Part shown: positions 18,111 to 27,092 of the stretch, in pieces
Layout: every line of letters starts with the position of its first letter
Position numbering within the stretch: position 1 is the stretch's first letter
NCBI GenBank assembly: GCA_937874315.1
Contig: CALNAE010000128.1
Span: forward strand, 1-52,885
DNA length: 52,885 nucleotides
Source of the DNA: an uncultured Bifidobacterium sp.
Lineage (GTDB): Bacteria; Actinomycetota; Actinomycetes; Actinomycetales; Bifidobacteriaceae
Direction of reading: 5' to 3'
Made by a program: the position numbers and the translations under genes
Notes under the pieces: model-generated
Told to the model about the DNA's origin: nothing
What the model saw: the letters and a program-made list of their open reading frames with translations, nothing else
The model's database searches: none

Positions 18111-18847
18111 TGCGTGATGACGATGACGTGTCTTCGGCCGGACAGGTTCCGGGAAACAGCGGGCGGGGTGGCACCGGAGCGGGCGGCGACGACAACGCGA
18201 CCGGCGGTGGCGGTACGGATGATAACGGGAATGCCGATGATCTGCATTTTACCGATGCCGAGCTTGACGCCGCGCTGACGGATTTTGAGCAAGAGACGCA
18301 CAACGATCAGGTTCCGCAGGGCGCGTCGCAGGACGGCACGGATGATGCCCATCATGGGTTCGACAATGAGCTGCAGGAACTCATCGGCAATAAGGCAAAA
18401 TCGGCCGTGATGGTCACGCGACTGGCCTCGGCCGACCTGCTGGCCGCATTCTGCCAGATAGCGGATATCGCCGCCCAGTGCGTGGCCTCCGACCAAGGAG
18501 CCGTGGCCGTGTTGAAAACCATGAATGGCGATGCCCCGGAGTCGGCCGCGCGCGATCTGACCACGGTTATCGCAGGCATGAGCACGGTGCTCGCCGTCAA
18601 TCGTGCCGACAAGGTCGAGGCCACGATCTATCTACAGGGACAGCCGGGTGAGCATATCGCCCCGCCGATCCTGTTTGCTTCCTCGCCGTCCTTCGTCGAG
18701 GATCTGATGCTTGGCATGAGCAATCTCGACGATCTCAAGGCGACCGGCCTCCATGTCGTGGATTCGGCAGGCCTGGACCATGACGGTGCTATGGCGGTCA
18801 TCGCCAAACACACGCGGTTCGGTCGCGGTTCGTCACATATTCAGTAG
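18110..18847 (+). CDS. Unknown acidic protein in the histidine cluster
   Basis: A 245-aa protein I do not recognise. The first 85 residues are disordered, rich in Asp, Gly and Asn. The remainder looks folded: NELQELIGNKAKSAVMVTRL, a helical stretch around LLAAFCQIADIAAQC, a Val/Ala-rich region TVIAGMSTVLAVNRA, and an alpha/beta-like end. No catalytic motif, signal peptide or membrane segment is evident. AAAGGAG precedes the ATG by 8 nt, and the ATG shares one base with the hisB stop (TGATG), so it is translationally coupled to hisB. That position suggests a link to histidine synthesis or a partner of the pathway, but this is inference. Confidence 0.85.
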   Translation: MRDDDDVSSAGQVPGNSGRGGTGAGGDDNATGGGGTDDNGNADDLHFTDAELDAALTDFEQETHNDQVPQGASQDGTDDAHHGFDNELQELIGNKAKSAVMVTRLASADLLAAFCQIADIAAQCVASDQGAVAVLKTMNGDAPESAARDLTTVIAGMSTVLAVNRADKVEATIYLQGQPGEHIAPPILFASSPSFVEDLMLGMSNLDDLKATGLHVVDSAGLDHDGAMAVIAKHTRFGRGSSHIQ

Positions 18848-19053
18848 CCGCGCGTGGTTTGCAACATGCGGTGCGGTCGAGTGACGGATGGCTGTGCAGA
18901 TGTCGTTGAGATACCCGCTCGAATTCGGCCCGTACAATCTGGAAATGTCGGTCTATACAATGGTGACGTGCCGGCATTGATAACGAACATGTACCGCCAC
19001 CTTGGTGAGTGCTTGATACCCGGCAAGACGCCCGTCGATATGAAGGAGTTCGT

Positions 19054-19710
19054 ATGACCTCGGTGGTGGTATTCGATTATGGATTTGGCAACGTACGCTC
19101 GATGATGCGTGCCCTGATGAACATCGGCCTCGACGTGACGCTGACCTCCGACCATCACCAGGCCATGGAGGCCGATGGGCTGGTCGTGCCCGGCGTAGGC
19201 GCGTTCGAGGCATGCATGAAGGGACTGAACCAGGTAGGCGGGGCACAGGTGATCGTCGATCGACTCGCGGCTGGGCGTCCGGTGCTGGGCGTGTGCGTTG
19301 GAGAGCAGATCATGTTCGCAGCAGGCAGTGAACACGGTGCGAGCACGGCGGGTCTTGGATTGATTGGGGGAGAGGTCACGTTGCTTGACGCCGATGTCGT
19401 TCCTCATATGGGATGGAACACGGTGGAGGATGCGCCGCACAGCGTATTGTTGCGGGGTTTGGCCGGCGAACGGTTCTATTTCGTGCATTCCTACGCCGCC
19501 CAGCGGCTCGATCCGGCCACGGCACGGGTCGCTCCAGCCGGCGTCGCCGATGAACCGGAATGTGTCACATGGTGTCATTACGGGCGTAGCCGCTTCGTGG
19601 CCGCTTATGAACGCGGCGCGCTGTCGGCCACGCAATTCCATCCTGAGAAATCGGCGCAGGCGGGTGCGCGATTGCTGCGCAACTGGGTGTCCACGTTTCC
19701 CGCGGCATGA
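19054..19710 (+). CDS. hisH: Imidazole glycerol phosphate synthase, glutaminase subunit
   Basis: Class I glutamine amidotransferase that supplies ammonia to HisF. It starts MTSVVVFDYGFGNVRSM; the nucleophile is C81 in GVCVGEQIMF, and H196 with E198 in QFHPEKS completes the triad. The residue after CVG is Glu where most HisH have Met, a small oddity. Length 218 aa is normal. AAGGAG lies 5 nt before the ATG at 19054. The 206 nt upstream (18848-19053) carry no gene; two TACAAT hexamers at 18933 and 18956 look like -10 boxes, so a separate promoter is possible. hisF is not in this window. Confidence 0.95.
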   Translation: MTSVVVFDYGFGNVRSMMRALMNIGLDVTLTSDHHQAMEADGLVVPGVGAFEACMKGLNQVGGAQVIVDRLAAGRPVLGVCVGEQIMFAAGSEHGASTAGLGLIGGEVTLLDADVVPHMGWNTVEDAPHSVLLRGLAGERFYFVHSYAAQRLDPATARVAPAGVADEPECVTWCHYGRSRFVAAYERGALSATQFHPEKSAQAGARLLRNWVSTFPAA

Positions 19711-19760
19711 TGCACGGTCGACACGGCGCGGGGATGTCCGCCATATGGCGCGCCGATAGC

Positions 19761-19810
19761 CGTGTCAGATCGTGTCGAATAGTGTCGAATAGTGTCGAAT
19801 AGTGCCAGAT
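19761..19810. repeat. 10-bp tandem repeat ahead of priA
   Basis: Five head-to-tail decamers: the three central ones are (C/A)GTGTCGAAT with at most one difference, and the two outer ones end CAGAT instead. The array stops 26 nt before the priA start codon. The period equals one DNA helical turn, so proteins bound to each unit would sit on one face; alternatively it is a slippage product. Confidence 0.8.
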
Positions 19811-19836
19811 CGGTACCTCGAATGAAAGGACCAGAC

Positions 19837-20592
19837 ATGCTTACCTTGCTCCCCGCCGTCGATGTCCGAGACGGCAAGGCCGTCAGATTACGTCAGGGCG
19901 CCTCCGGCTCGGAAACCGATTACGGCAGTCCGCTTGAAGCCGCGCGAACATGGGTGGAGGCGGGGGCGTCTTGGATTCACTTGGTCGATCTCGACGCGGC
20001 CTTCGGTACCGGCGATAACCGTGCGCAGCTCAGTGCCATCGCTAAGGAATTAGGCGGGCGTGTGCATATCGAGATGAGCGGCGGCGTGCGGGATGACGAC
20101 AGTCTTGAGGCGGCGTTGCAGGCTGGCGCGGCGCGAGTCAATATCGGCACGGCGGCGTTGGAGAATCCACGCTGGACCGCCCGGGCCATTCAACGCCATG
20201 GGGATCGCGTCGCCGTCGGGCTGGACGTGCGCGGTCATACGCTCGCCGCACGGGGCTGGGTCAGGCAGGGGGGCGATCTGTTTGAGACCATGGCCATGCT
20301 CGACGACGCGGGATGCTCTCGGTACGTCGTTACCGACGTCGCACGCGACGGGATGATGACCGGGCCGAATATCGCACTGCTGCGCGAGGTCGCGGAACGC
20401 ACGAACGCCAAGGTAACGGCTTCGGGGGGCATCAGCTCCCTGAAGGATCTCATCGCCATTGCGGCGTTGGAACCTCTCGGTGTGGATGGTGCGATCCTGG
20501 GGAAGTCGTTGTATGCGAAGGCGTTCACGCTCGCCCAGGCCCTGCGTGTCGCGCGTGGTGAAGACCCGAATGAGCCGATCATGCGCTCCTAG
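19837..20592 (+). CDS. priA: Phosphoribosyl isomerase A (HisA, probably also TrpF activity)
   Basis: TIM-barrel isomerase that converts ProFAR to PRFAR in histidine synthesis; in actinobacteria lacking trpF, PriA also isomerises phosphoribosylanthranilate for tryptophan. The catalytic pair is D9 (PAVDVRDG) and D167 (VTDVARDG). The stretch [16 protein letters not shown] and [11 protein letters not shown] match PriA closely. Phosphate loops are SGGV and SGGI. Length 251 aa. The ATG at 19837 follows AAAGGA by 6 nt; an earlier in-frame start exists but adds residues absent from the family. Whether TrpF activity is kept depends on the rest of the genome. Confidence 0.93.
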   Translation: MLTLLPAVDVRDGKAVRLRQGASGSETDYGSPLEAARTWVEAGASWIHLVDLDAAFGTGDNRAQLSAIAKELGGRVHIEMSGGVRDDDSLEAALQAGAARVNIGTAALENPRWTARAIQRHGDRVAVGLDVRGHTLAARGWVRQGGDLFETMAMLDDAGCSRYVVTDVARDGMMTGPNIALLREVAERTNAKVTASGGISSLKDLIAIAALEPLGVDGAILGKSLYAKAFTLAQALRVARGEDPNEPIMRS

Positions 20593-20693
20593 GTCCTCAG
20601 GCGGAGCCCTATGTCCGGATTCGTCTGATCGCGGATGTCGTGGTGCAGGGCGCGATCGAGTGTAACTGGGCGGAACTGGACGTGACCGAGCGC

Positions 20694-20712
20694 AACACGC
20701 CCACGTCGTGTT
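20694..20712. promoter_or_regulatory. Inverted repeat upstream of glnA
   Basis: AACACG and CGTGTT are separated by 7 nt and lie just upstream of an A/T-rich TAATAAT (20722-20728) that resembles a -10 region, with glnA starting 12 nt later. The placement over the would-be -35 suits a repressor or activator site. The regulator is unknown. Confidence 0.35.
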
Positions 20713-20739
20713 AACTGCATGTAATAATCGCGTGGGAGC

Positions 20740-22086
20740 ATGGATGTCATGGATAAACAGCAAGAGTATGCCCTGCGCGCGGTTGAGGAACGCGACGTGC
20801 GTTTCATTCGGTTGTGGTTCACCGATGTGCTGGGGACGTTGAAGTCCGTGGCGATCGCGCCGGCCGAATTGGAATCGGCGTTCGAGGAAGGGCTGGGTTT
20901 CGACGGCTCGGCCATCGAAGGCATGACGCGCATATCGGAAGATGACATGATCGTCCAGCCCGACCCCTCCACCTTCCAGATTTTGCCCTGGCGAGATGGT
21001 CCTCAGGGCACCGCCCGCATGTTCTGCGACATTCTGACGCCCGATGGCGAACCTTCGCTGGGCGATCCGAGGCATGTGTTGAAAAACACCCTGTCCAAGG
21101 CCAAGGAGAAGGGCTTCACCTTCTATGTCCATCCCGAAATAGAGTTCTATCTCTTCGAGCAGCAGGACGATTGGTCCAAGGCACCCACTCCCATCGACGA
21201 AGGCGGATACTTCGATCACGTCCCGCGCAGCCCGGGCATGGACTTTCGGCGTGCGGCGGTCAACATGCTCGAGCAGATGGGCATTTCGGTCGAATATTCG
21301 CATCACGAAAGCGGCCCCGGTCAGAACGAGATCGATCTGCGCTACGCCGACGCGCTCGCGACCGCCGACAACATCATGACCTTCCGCACCGTCATCAAGG
21401 AGATAGGCCTGGAACGTGGGGTTCATGCCAGCTTCATGCCCAAGCCGTTGACCGATCAGCCCGGTTCGGGCATGCATACGCATCTGAGCCTGTTCGAGGG
21501 CGATGAGAACGCCTTCTATGAGGCCGGTCAGGAATTCAACATGTCCCTGATCGCCCGGCAGTTCGCGGCAGGCATCCTGTTCCACGCCGCCGAGATCAGC
21601 GCGGTGACCGATCAGTACGTCAACTCCTATAAGCGTCTGTGGGGCGGTAACGAGGCGCCGAGCTACATCTGCTGGGGGCACAACAATCGCTCCGCCCTCC
21701 TTCGCATCCCGCAGTACAAGCCAGGCAAGGGCAATTCGGCGAGGATGGAGTTCCGCGCCCTCGATCCGGTGGCGAACCCCTATCTGGCGTATTCGGTGTT
21801 GTTGGCAGCCGGTCTCGATGGCGTCGAGCAGCAGCTTACGCTGGGTGAGCCCACGAGTGATGACGTGTGGGAGCTGACCGACGCCGAACGTAAGGCGATG
21901 GGCATTCAGCCGCTGCCCGAGTCGTTGGACGAGGCTCTGCGCGTGATGGAGAAGTCCGATTTCGTTGCAGGGGTGTTGGGCGAGCACGCCTTCGAGTACT
22001 TCCTGCGCAACAAACGCAAGGAATGGGACGACTATCGTCGGCAGGTCACCGCGTATGAATTGGAGAAGTTCCTGCCGCGACTCTGA
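20740..22086 (+). CDS. glnA: Glutamine synthetase, type I
   Basis: ATP-dependent amidation of glutamate, the key ammonia-assimilation step. Family signatures are FDGSAIEGMTRISEDDM (beta-Grasp end), EIEFYLF with metal-binding glutamates, GPGQNEIDLRY, GSGMHTHLSL, and KRLWGGNEAPSYICWG. At 448 aa it matches the GlnA1/GlnA2-like actinobacterial form. The region where adenylylated enzymes carry the NLYDLP tyrosine reads MGIQPLPESL, so covalent control by adenylylation is unlikely. Either of two in-frame ATGs (20740, 20749) could start it; GGGAG lies just upstream. It converges on the minus-strand gene at 22102 with only 15 nt between. Confidence 0.96.
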   Translation: MDVMDKQQEYALRAVEERDVRFIRLWFTDVLGTLKSVAIAPAELESAFEEGLGFDGSAIEGMTRISEDDMIVQPDPSTFQILPWRDGPQGTARMFCDILTPDGEPSLGDPRHVLKNTLSKAKEKGFTFYVHPEIEFYLFEQQDDWSKAPTPIDEGGYFDHVPRSPGMDFRRAAVNMLEQMGISVEYSHHESGPGQNEIDLRYADALATADNIMTFRTVIKEIGLERGVHASFMPKPLTDQPGSGMHTHLSLFEGDENAFYEAGQEFNMSLIARQFAAGILFHAAEISAVTDQYVNSYKRLWGGNEAPSYICWGHNNRSALLRIPQYKPGKGNSARMEFRALDPVANPYLAYSVLLAAGLDGVEQQLTLGEPTSDDVWELTDAERKAMGIQPLPESLDEALRVMEKSDFVAGVLGEHAFEYFLRNKRKEWDDYRRQVTAYELEKFLPRL

Positions 22087-22101
22087 TCTGCGGAACGTCC
22101 A

Positions 22102-22995
22102 TCAGCCTCTGGTGTTGCCGAACCACTGACTGTAGATGATCGAGAAGTTGCGATTGCCGTAGCTCGAGCATGAGTCGCCCTCGCCGCCATTGGCGCGCAG
22201 CGCCGCGATATTGGGTTGGTACGGCGTGTAGATGTACAGCAGCACCGTGGCCTCGTTGACGATATAGACGTCCGAACCGCCGCATGAGCCGTTGGGGCTG
22301 TAAGCGACATGGCTCAGCGTGGCCGCATGGTAGGCATACTCGCCGCCGTGATGCCGATAGTACTGGTACCGGCGTGCGGCGCCATAGACCTGATTGAAGA
22401 ATCCGGCATACGTCTGGTCGCAGCCGGCGGTATCAGGACAGCTTAGGCCCAAGGCCGTTTGGTATTGGCTGTCGGTGGCGTCGGTGGCGCTGACCAGATG
22501 CTGCTCCTTTTGCAACATGACCAGAAGGACCTTCTGACTGATGCCGCATGCGCGGGCCGATTTGTCGATGATGCTCGCAGCGCTCTCCCTGCCGCTGGAC
22601 CGATAGGCCGCACACAGGTCGTCGGCCTTGTGCGAGGCCGTGCCGAACGTCATGGACTTCAAACAGTGCGAGCCGGTGCACGCCGCTCCTCGCGCGTTGA
22701 GGAACGATTGGATCTCCGCGGCGCTCATCGCGTCGGAATTGAAGAATTTGGCGTCCGAGATGATTTCGCCGGGATTGAAATCGTATTCACGCTGCATGAG
22801 TTGCTGGTTGGTTTTCGCGGTGCCTATGCGGGTCTCCCACTGCACCAGACGGATGGCTCCCATGATGAGCGCCATCGCGCAGATCGCGGCGACAAGCATA
22901 CCCAGGGCGGTGCCGACGCGAGCGAATACGCCGGCCTTACCCCACCATGTTGTTATTCGTCGGTGCAGGCTTCGACGATATCGTCTACGCGTCAT
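22102..22995 (-). CDS. Membrane-anchored cysteine-rich secreted protein, possibly lysozyme-like
   Basis: A 297-aa protein with an Arg-rich N-terminus and one membrane segment at about residues 26-47 (LGMLVAAICAMALIMGAI), so the bulk should be outside the cell. The exported part has eight cysteines, suggesting disulfides, and ends FSIIYSQWFG. The segment KVLLVMLQKEQHLVSA followed by ALGLSCPD and FFNQVYGAARRYQYY recalls actinobacterial proteins sometimes labelled hemagglutinin; the glutamate of LQKEQ sits where a transglycosylase/lysozyme glutamate could be. This enzymatic role is inference only. The ATG overlaps the hrpA stop by 4 nt, so the gene is the third in an operon. Confidence 0.85.
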   Translation of the reverse strand: MTRRRYRRSLHRRITTWWGKAGVFARVGTALGMLVAAICAMALIMGAIRLVQWETRIGTAKTNQQLMQREYDFNPGEIISDAKFFNSDAMSAAEIQSFLNARGAACTGSHCLKSMTFGTASHKADDLCAAYRSSGRESAASIIDKSARACGISQKVLLVMLQKEQHLVSATDATDSQYQTALGLSCPDTAGCDQTYAGFFNQVYGAARRYQYYRHHGGEYAYHAATLSHVAYSPNGSCGGSDVYIVNEATVLLYIYTPYQPNIAALRANGGEGDSCSSYGNRNFSIIYSQWFGNTRG

Positions 22996-25900
22996 TCGGC
23001 CATTGTAGGTCCATCGGCCGCCATGAACTTGCGCATCCGCTGTAGACTCACCGGATGGGGAGTGCCCAGTTCCTGCGCCCACAGGGAAACGTAGAACTCC
23101 TCGAGCATCCAGCGCAGCCTGACGTCCATGATATGCGCGTGTTCATGACGAGGTCCCGCGGGCTCGCCGACGGCCCGGGTGTGGAATTTCGCGACCATGT
23201 CCCGCGCCTCCTGCGCTTGCCAAGCCCAACGGACGTCGCGGTCCTTGTCGATTTTCGCCTTCTGGAGGCGCAGCAGGTCGGCATGCAGATACCGATCCAT
23301 CGAACGCAACGCCTCCGGGGGAACCTCGCCGATGAACCCCGTGCATACCAAGGCGTCGATATGGGTGCGAATGGACTGCAACACCGAGAGCAGGGGCAGA
23401 TCGGCGGGGCCCGAAACCGCTTTATCCACCTGCGCGTACCGTTTGAGTATCGCGATGACGTCGTGACTGACGTCATAGACCGTGTCCTCGTATATCTGGG
23501 CGACGTCGGCGACCGCCTGTGCCAGTTCACGGTCGTCGCCGAGCTGGTCTACGGCGGGCAACAGACGTTTGACGGCAGCCAGCTGCAGGTCGGCCACCAG
23601 TTTTTTCGTCGAGGAGTAGGGGGCGGCCGCGAGCATGAGCGCCTCGGCGCCCAGCCATCTCGACGAGATGCGTTCGACGGGCAGCTGCAGCTGCATGAGA
23701 CATCCATGCCAGAGGATCTCCGACCGGGGCCGCGTCGTGGCTCCCGCCCGGTGCAGAAGGTTCGCCTGATGAACCAGATCGCCGCGTTCCTGTGCGTCAT
23801 GTGCCTGATTGCGGACCACCCGCTGTGCGGATTCCTGAGCCAGATCGGCGAGCTGGCGTTGCAGGGCGGTCAGTGATTTGCCCGTGGCCAGTATCTTGGT
23901 CGCCACCGGTTTGCCCGTGGTGCCTCGGCGCTGATGGCCATGGGTGTTCGGCTCGGACCGTTCGATGCTGAAGGTCAATCGTAGATAGGATGGCAGCTTG
24001 TCCCACTGCTGTTCGTCGAAGACCCCCGGGTGAATCTGCGCCCCGACGACCTCGATGGCCGCCTGCGTGAAGACGCGTGGGAACGACGGCCATGCGGCGC
24101 TTTGCGTGTCTTCGTTGGTGGGGGGCAGCGTGGCCTGCCGCTCGTCTCCCGAACCCGGCAGCAGGGGGTACCGGGTGTGCAGGAAGGCGCTGATGGCATG
24201 TGCCGTGTCGGGGGCGGGGACGAACTGGACGCGCAGCGCCTTGGGCAGCGATTTGATGACGGCGATGATCAGCTCGTCGAGCAGCCCGGGCACGTTCCAG
24301 GTGAACTGTTCCGGGGTGAGCCTGGACAGCGCATCGAGCGGAACGTGCACGGTGACGCCGTCCGCAGGATCATGCGGATCATAGATATAGCTCAGGCGCA
24401 ACGCGAAGGTGGCGCCGTCGGTACCCAGTGCGTACCAATGGTCCGGATAGTCCTCGAGACTCACGCTTTCGGCGCTGCGCAGCCGGTCGACCTTGTCCGG
24501 ATCGAAATCCAACAGCGTGGGATGTTGGTCGTGCTCGTGTTTCCACCATCGAGCCAGATCCGCCAACGACGTCACATCCGTGGGGATGACGTCGTTGTAG
24601 AAATCGAAGAGATCCTCGTCGCTGACCGTTTCGGCGATCTGTCGGGTGCGGTTGGCATCCTCGGACGCCGATTCGAGCACGCCGCGGTTGCGTTCGACAA
24701 ACGCGTCGTAGGAGAACCGCTGCTGGACGTCTCCCTCGACCAGACCCTGTCGGATAAGGAAGTCGCGCGCCTCGAGCGGATTGATGCGTCCCCACTGGAC
24801 CATACGTTCTTGGACGATCGGCAGACCGTAGAGCAGCACCTTGGCGGATGCGACGGCGGAACCGCGCGACGCGGACCAATGGGGCTCGGCATAGGTGGTT
24901 CGGGTCAGCGAGCCCGCCAAAGGCTCGGCCCATGCCGGATCGATCTGAGCGCAGTATCGTGCCCACAGTCGTGAGGTCTCCACCAGTTCGGTGGACATCA
25001 CCCAAGGCGGAGTCGTCTTGGCAACGCTGGAGGCGGGGAAGATGGCGAAACGCATGCCGCGGGGGCCCTGATATTCGTTGTTTGAGGTCTTGGCGGCCCG
25101 TTTCATCGCTCGAGCCTTGGCGGCACCCCTCAACCCGGCGAAATCGGACGCCTTGGCCTCGTGCACGGTCTGCATGCCCAACATGGAAAGCAGTCCGGCG
25201 AGCATCGATGTGTGGATGCCTTGCGCATCCCAGGAGCAGCACAGGCTGTGGGCCGACTGCTGGTTGATCGGCAGCGTGCGAACCTCGGGGGAGGGGCGCG
25301 AAATCGGAGTGGTCTGGCCTACCTTGTAGCGGGCGGCGCGGCAGACGTCACCGAGCTGTTCGACCAGATCTCGCCATTGGCGCAGCCTGATCCAGCTGAA
25401 GTATTCGGTTTTGCAGATGCGCCGCAACGACGCGTTGCTGGCCTGACCTTCGGCTTGGAATATGCGATCCCAGATGTTGAGAGCGGTGAGGAAATCGCTG
25501 GTCGGGTCGCTGTAGCGGTTGTGGATGCGGTCCGCGTCCTCGCGCTTGTCGTCCGGGCGCTCGCGAGGATCCTGCAGGCTCAGGAAGGCGACGATGACGA
25601 TCACCGCGGCGAGGGTATTGGGCGTCGTGGCATGGGCGGCTTCGATGATCATGCGCCCCAGCCTGATGTCGATGGGAATTCTCGACAACTGACGTCCGAT
25701 CGGGGTCAGCGCCACCTCGCCGTGGTGACGTGAGATGGCCTTGAGCTCGATGAGTTCGTTGAACCCGTCCGCGACCGATCTCATGTCCGGTGGATCGATG
25801 AAACCGAAGCGCGTGACGTCCTCGCTGGTGTGGGCCACGCCGACCGAAAGCATATGCAGAACGACCGCGCCCAAGGAAGTTCGCAGGATCTCCGGTTCGG

Positions 25901-27092
25901 TGAAGCGCGGGCGTGTCTCGTAGTCGTCGAAGGCATAGAGCCGGATGGCGATGCCGTCGGCGATACGCCCGCAGCGGCCCGAGCGTTGGTCGGCGCTGGC
26001 CTGCGAGATGGGTTCGATGGGCAGACGCTGGACCTTGGCGGTTTTGGAATATCGTGAAATGCGGGCCATGCCGGGGTCCACGACGTATCGAATCCCCGGA
26101 ACCGTCAACGAGGTCTCGGCGACGTTGGTGGCAATGACGATGCGCTGACGGCCGTGATGTTCGAAGACGCGGTGCTGTTCTTTGGCCGACAGCCGCGCGT
26201 ACAGCGGGACGATCTCGATGGCGTCCGGGCGGCGCATGTCATCGGCGCGTGGACCGAAATGGTGGCTCAGCGCATGTTCGAATTCATGGATGTCGCGCTC
26301 GCCGGAAGCGAAGACGAGAATATCGCGTGGACCACGCTCGTGGCCCGAATGGATCACCAACTCGCTGCAGGCCCTGGCCACGGCATGGGCGACGTCCTCC
26401 TGCGTGGCATGCTCGGCGAAATCCTCGGGGTCTTCGATGTGATCGTCATTGAACCCGGGGACATGATGCATCAGCGCGGGTGCGGAGCCCAACGGTTCGT
26501 ACACGATTTGCACGGGGTAGGTTCGTCCCGAAACCTCGATCACCGGGACCTTGGTGTGTAGGGCGTGTTCGAAATGCTCCTTGAATTTCACCGAATCGAT
26601 GGTCGCGGAGGTGATGATGAGCTTGAGATCGTGGCGTTTTGGAAGCAACGAGGTGAGATATCCCAACAGAAAATCAATGTTGAGACTGCGTTCATGCGCC
26701 TCGTCGATGATGATGGTGTCATAGTGACTCAGCGTCGGATCGCGTTGGATCTGCGCGAGTAGAATACCGTCCGTCACCACCCGCAGGCGTGTGTCGGGTG
26801 AACTGGTATCGGTGAACCGGACCTGGAAACCCACCTCCTTGCCGAGTTGCACGTCCATCTCCTCGGCGATGCGTTCGGCGACGGTGCGCGCGGCGAGGCG
26901 GCGTGGCTGAGTGTGAACGATCTGGCGGCCGTGGGAGCCCCGACCCATCTCCAACACGATCTTAGGAATCTGGGTGGTTTTCCCCGATCCGGTCTGTCCG
27001 GATACGATCACGACCTGCGATGATGCGACGGCTGCCGCGATCTGGTCATGGGCGGCGCTGATCGGCAGCTCCGAAGGATAGTGGAATCTCAT
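22992..27092 (-). CDS. hrpA: ATP-dependent RNA helicase HrpA
   Basis: DEAH-box helicase of 1366 aa, recently tied in other bacteria to rescue of stalled ribosomes. Motif I is SGQTGSGKTTQIP near residue 35, motif II is IIIDEAHERS, SAT follows in LIITSATID, and motif VI is QRSGRCGRI. The helicase-associated and OB regions follow to about residue 650, and the rest is the long C-terminal region (DUF3418 type) found only in HrpA. Length agrees with the family. The start ATG overlaps the stop of the upstream methyltransferase by 4 nt, and the stop overlaps the next gene by 4 nt, so all three are translated in series. Confidence 0.96.
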   Translation of the reverse strand: MRFHYPSELPISAAHDQIAAAVASSQVVIVSGQTGSGKTTQIPKIVLEMGRGSHGRQIVHTQPRRLAARTVAERIAEEMDVQLGKEVGFQVRFTDTSSPDTRLRVVTDGILLAQIQRDPTLSHYDTIIIDEAHERSLNIDFLLGYLTSLLPKRHDLKLIITSATIDSVKFKEHFEHALHTKVPVIEVSGRTYPVQIVYEPLGSAPALMHHVPGFNDDHIEDPEDFAEHATQEDVAHAVARACSELVIHSGHERGPRDILVFASGERDIHEFEHALSHHFGPRADDMRRPDAIEIVPLYARLSAKEQHRVFEHHGRQRIVIATNVAETSLTVPGIRYVVDPGMARISRYSKTAKVQRLPIEPISQASADQRSGRCGRIADGIAIRLYAFDDYETRPRFTEPEILRTSLGAVVLHMLSVGVAHTSEDVTRFGFIDPPDMRSVADGFNELIELKAISRHHGEVALTPIGRQLSRIPIDIRLGRMIIEAAHATTPNTLAAVIVIVAFLSLQDPRERPDDKREDADRIHNRYSDPTSDFLTALNIWDRIFQAEGQASNASLRRICKTEYFSWIRLRQWRDLVEQLGDVCRAARYKVGQTTPISRPSPEVRTLPINQQSAHSLCCSWDAQGIHTSMLAGLLSMLGMQTVHEAKASDFAGLRGAAKARAMKRAAKTSNNEYQGPRGMRFAIFPASSVAKTTPPWVMSTELVETSRLWARYCAQIDPAWAEPLAGSLTRTTYAEPHWSASRGSAVASAKVLLYGLPIVQERMVQWGRINPLEARDFLIRQGLVEGDVQQRFSYDAFVERNRGVLESASEDANRTRQIAETVSDEDLFDFYNDVIPTDVTSLADLARWWKHEHDQHPTLLDFDPDKVDRLRSAESVSLEDYPDHWYALGTDGATFALRLSYIYDPHDPADGVTVHVPLDALSRLTPEQFTWNVPGLLDELIIAVIKSLPKALRVQFVPAPDTAHAISAFLHTRYPLLPGSGDERQATLPPTNEDTQSAAWPSFPRVFTQAAIEVVGAQIHPGVFDEQQWDKLPSYLRLTFSIERSEPNTHGHQRRGTTGKPVATKILATGKSLTALQRQLADLAQESAQRVVRNQAHDAQERGDLVHQANLLHRAGATTRPRSEILWHGCLMQLQLPVERISSRWLGAEALMLAAAPYSSTKKLVADLQLAAVKRLLPAVDQLGDDRELAQAVADVAQIYEDTVYDVSHDVIAILKRYAQVDKAVSGPADLPLLSVLQSIRTHIDALVCTGFIGEVPPEALRSMDRYLHADLLRLQKAKIDKDRDVRWAWQAQEARDMVAKFHTRAVGEPAGPRHEHAHIMDVRLRWMLEEFYVSLWAQELGTPHPVSLQRMRKFMAADGPTMAE

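Noticed and set aside
20050..21987. Minus-strand frame of about 645 codons across priA and glnA
   Set aside because: It spans two well-supported genes and their spacer, and encodes no recognisable domain.
22459..23094. Plus-strand frame opposite the cysteine-rich protein gene
   Set aside because: Antisense frame without motif; the minus-strand gene has a membrane segment, conserved cysteines and overlap coupling.
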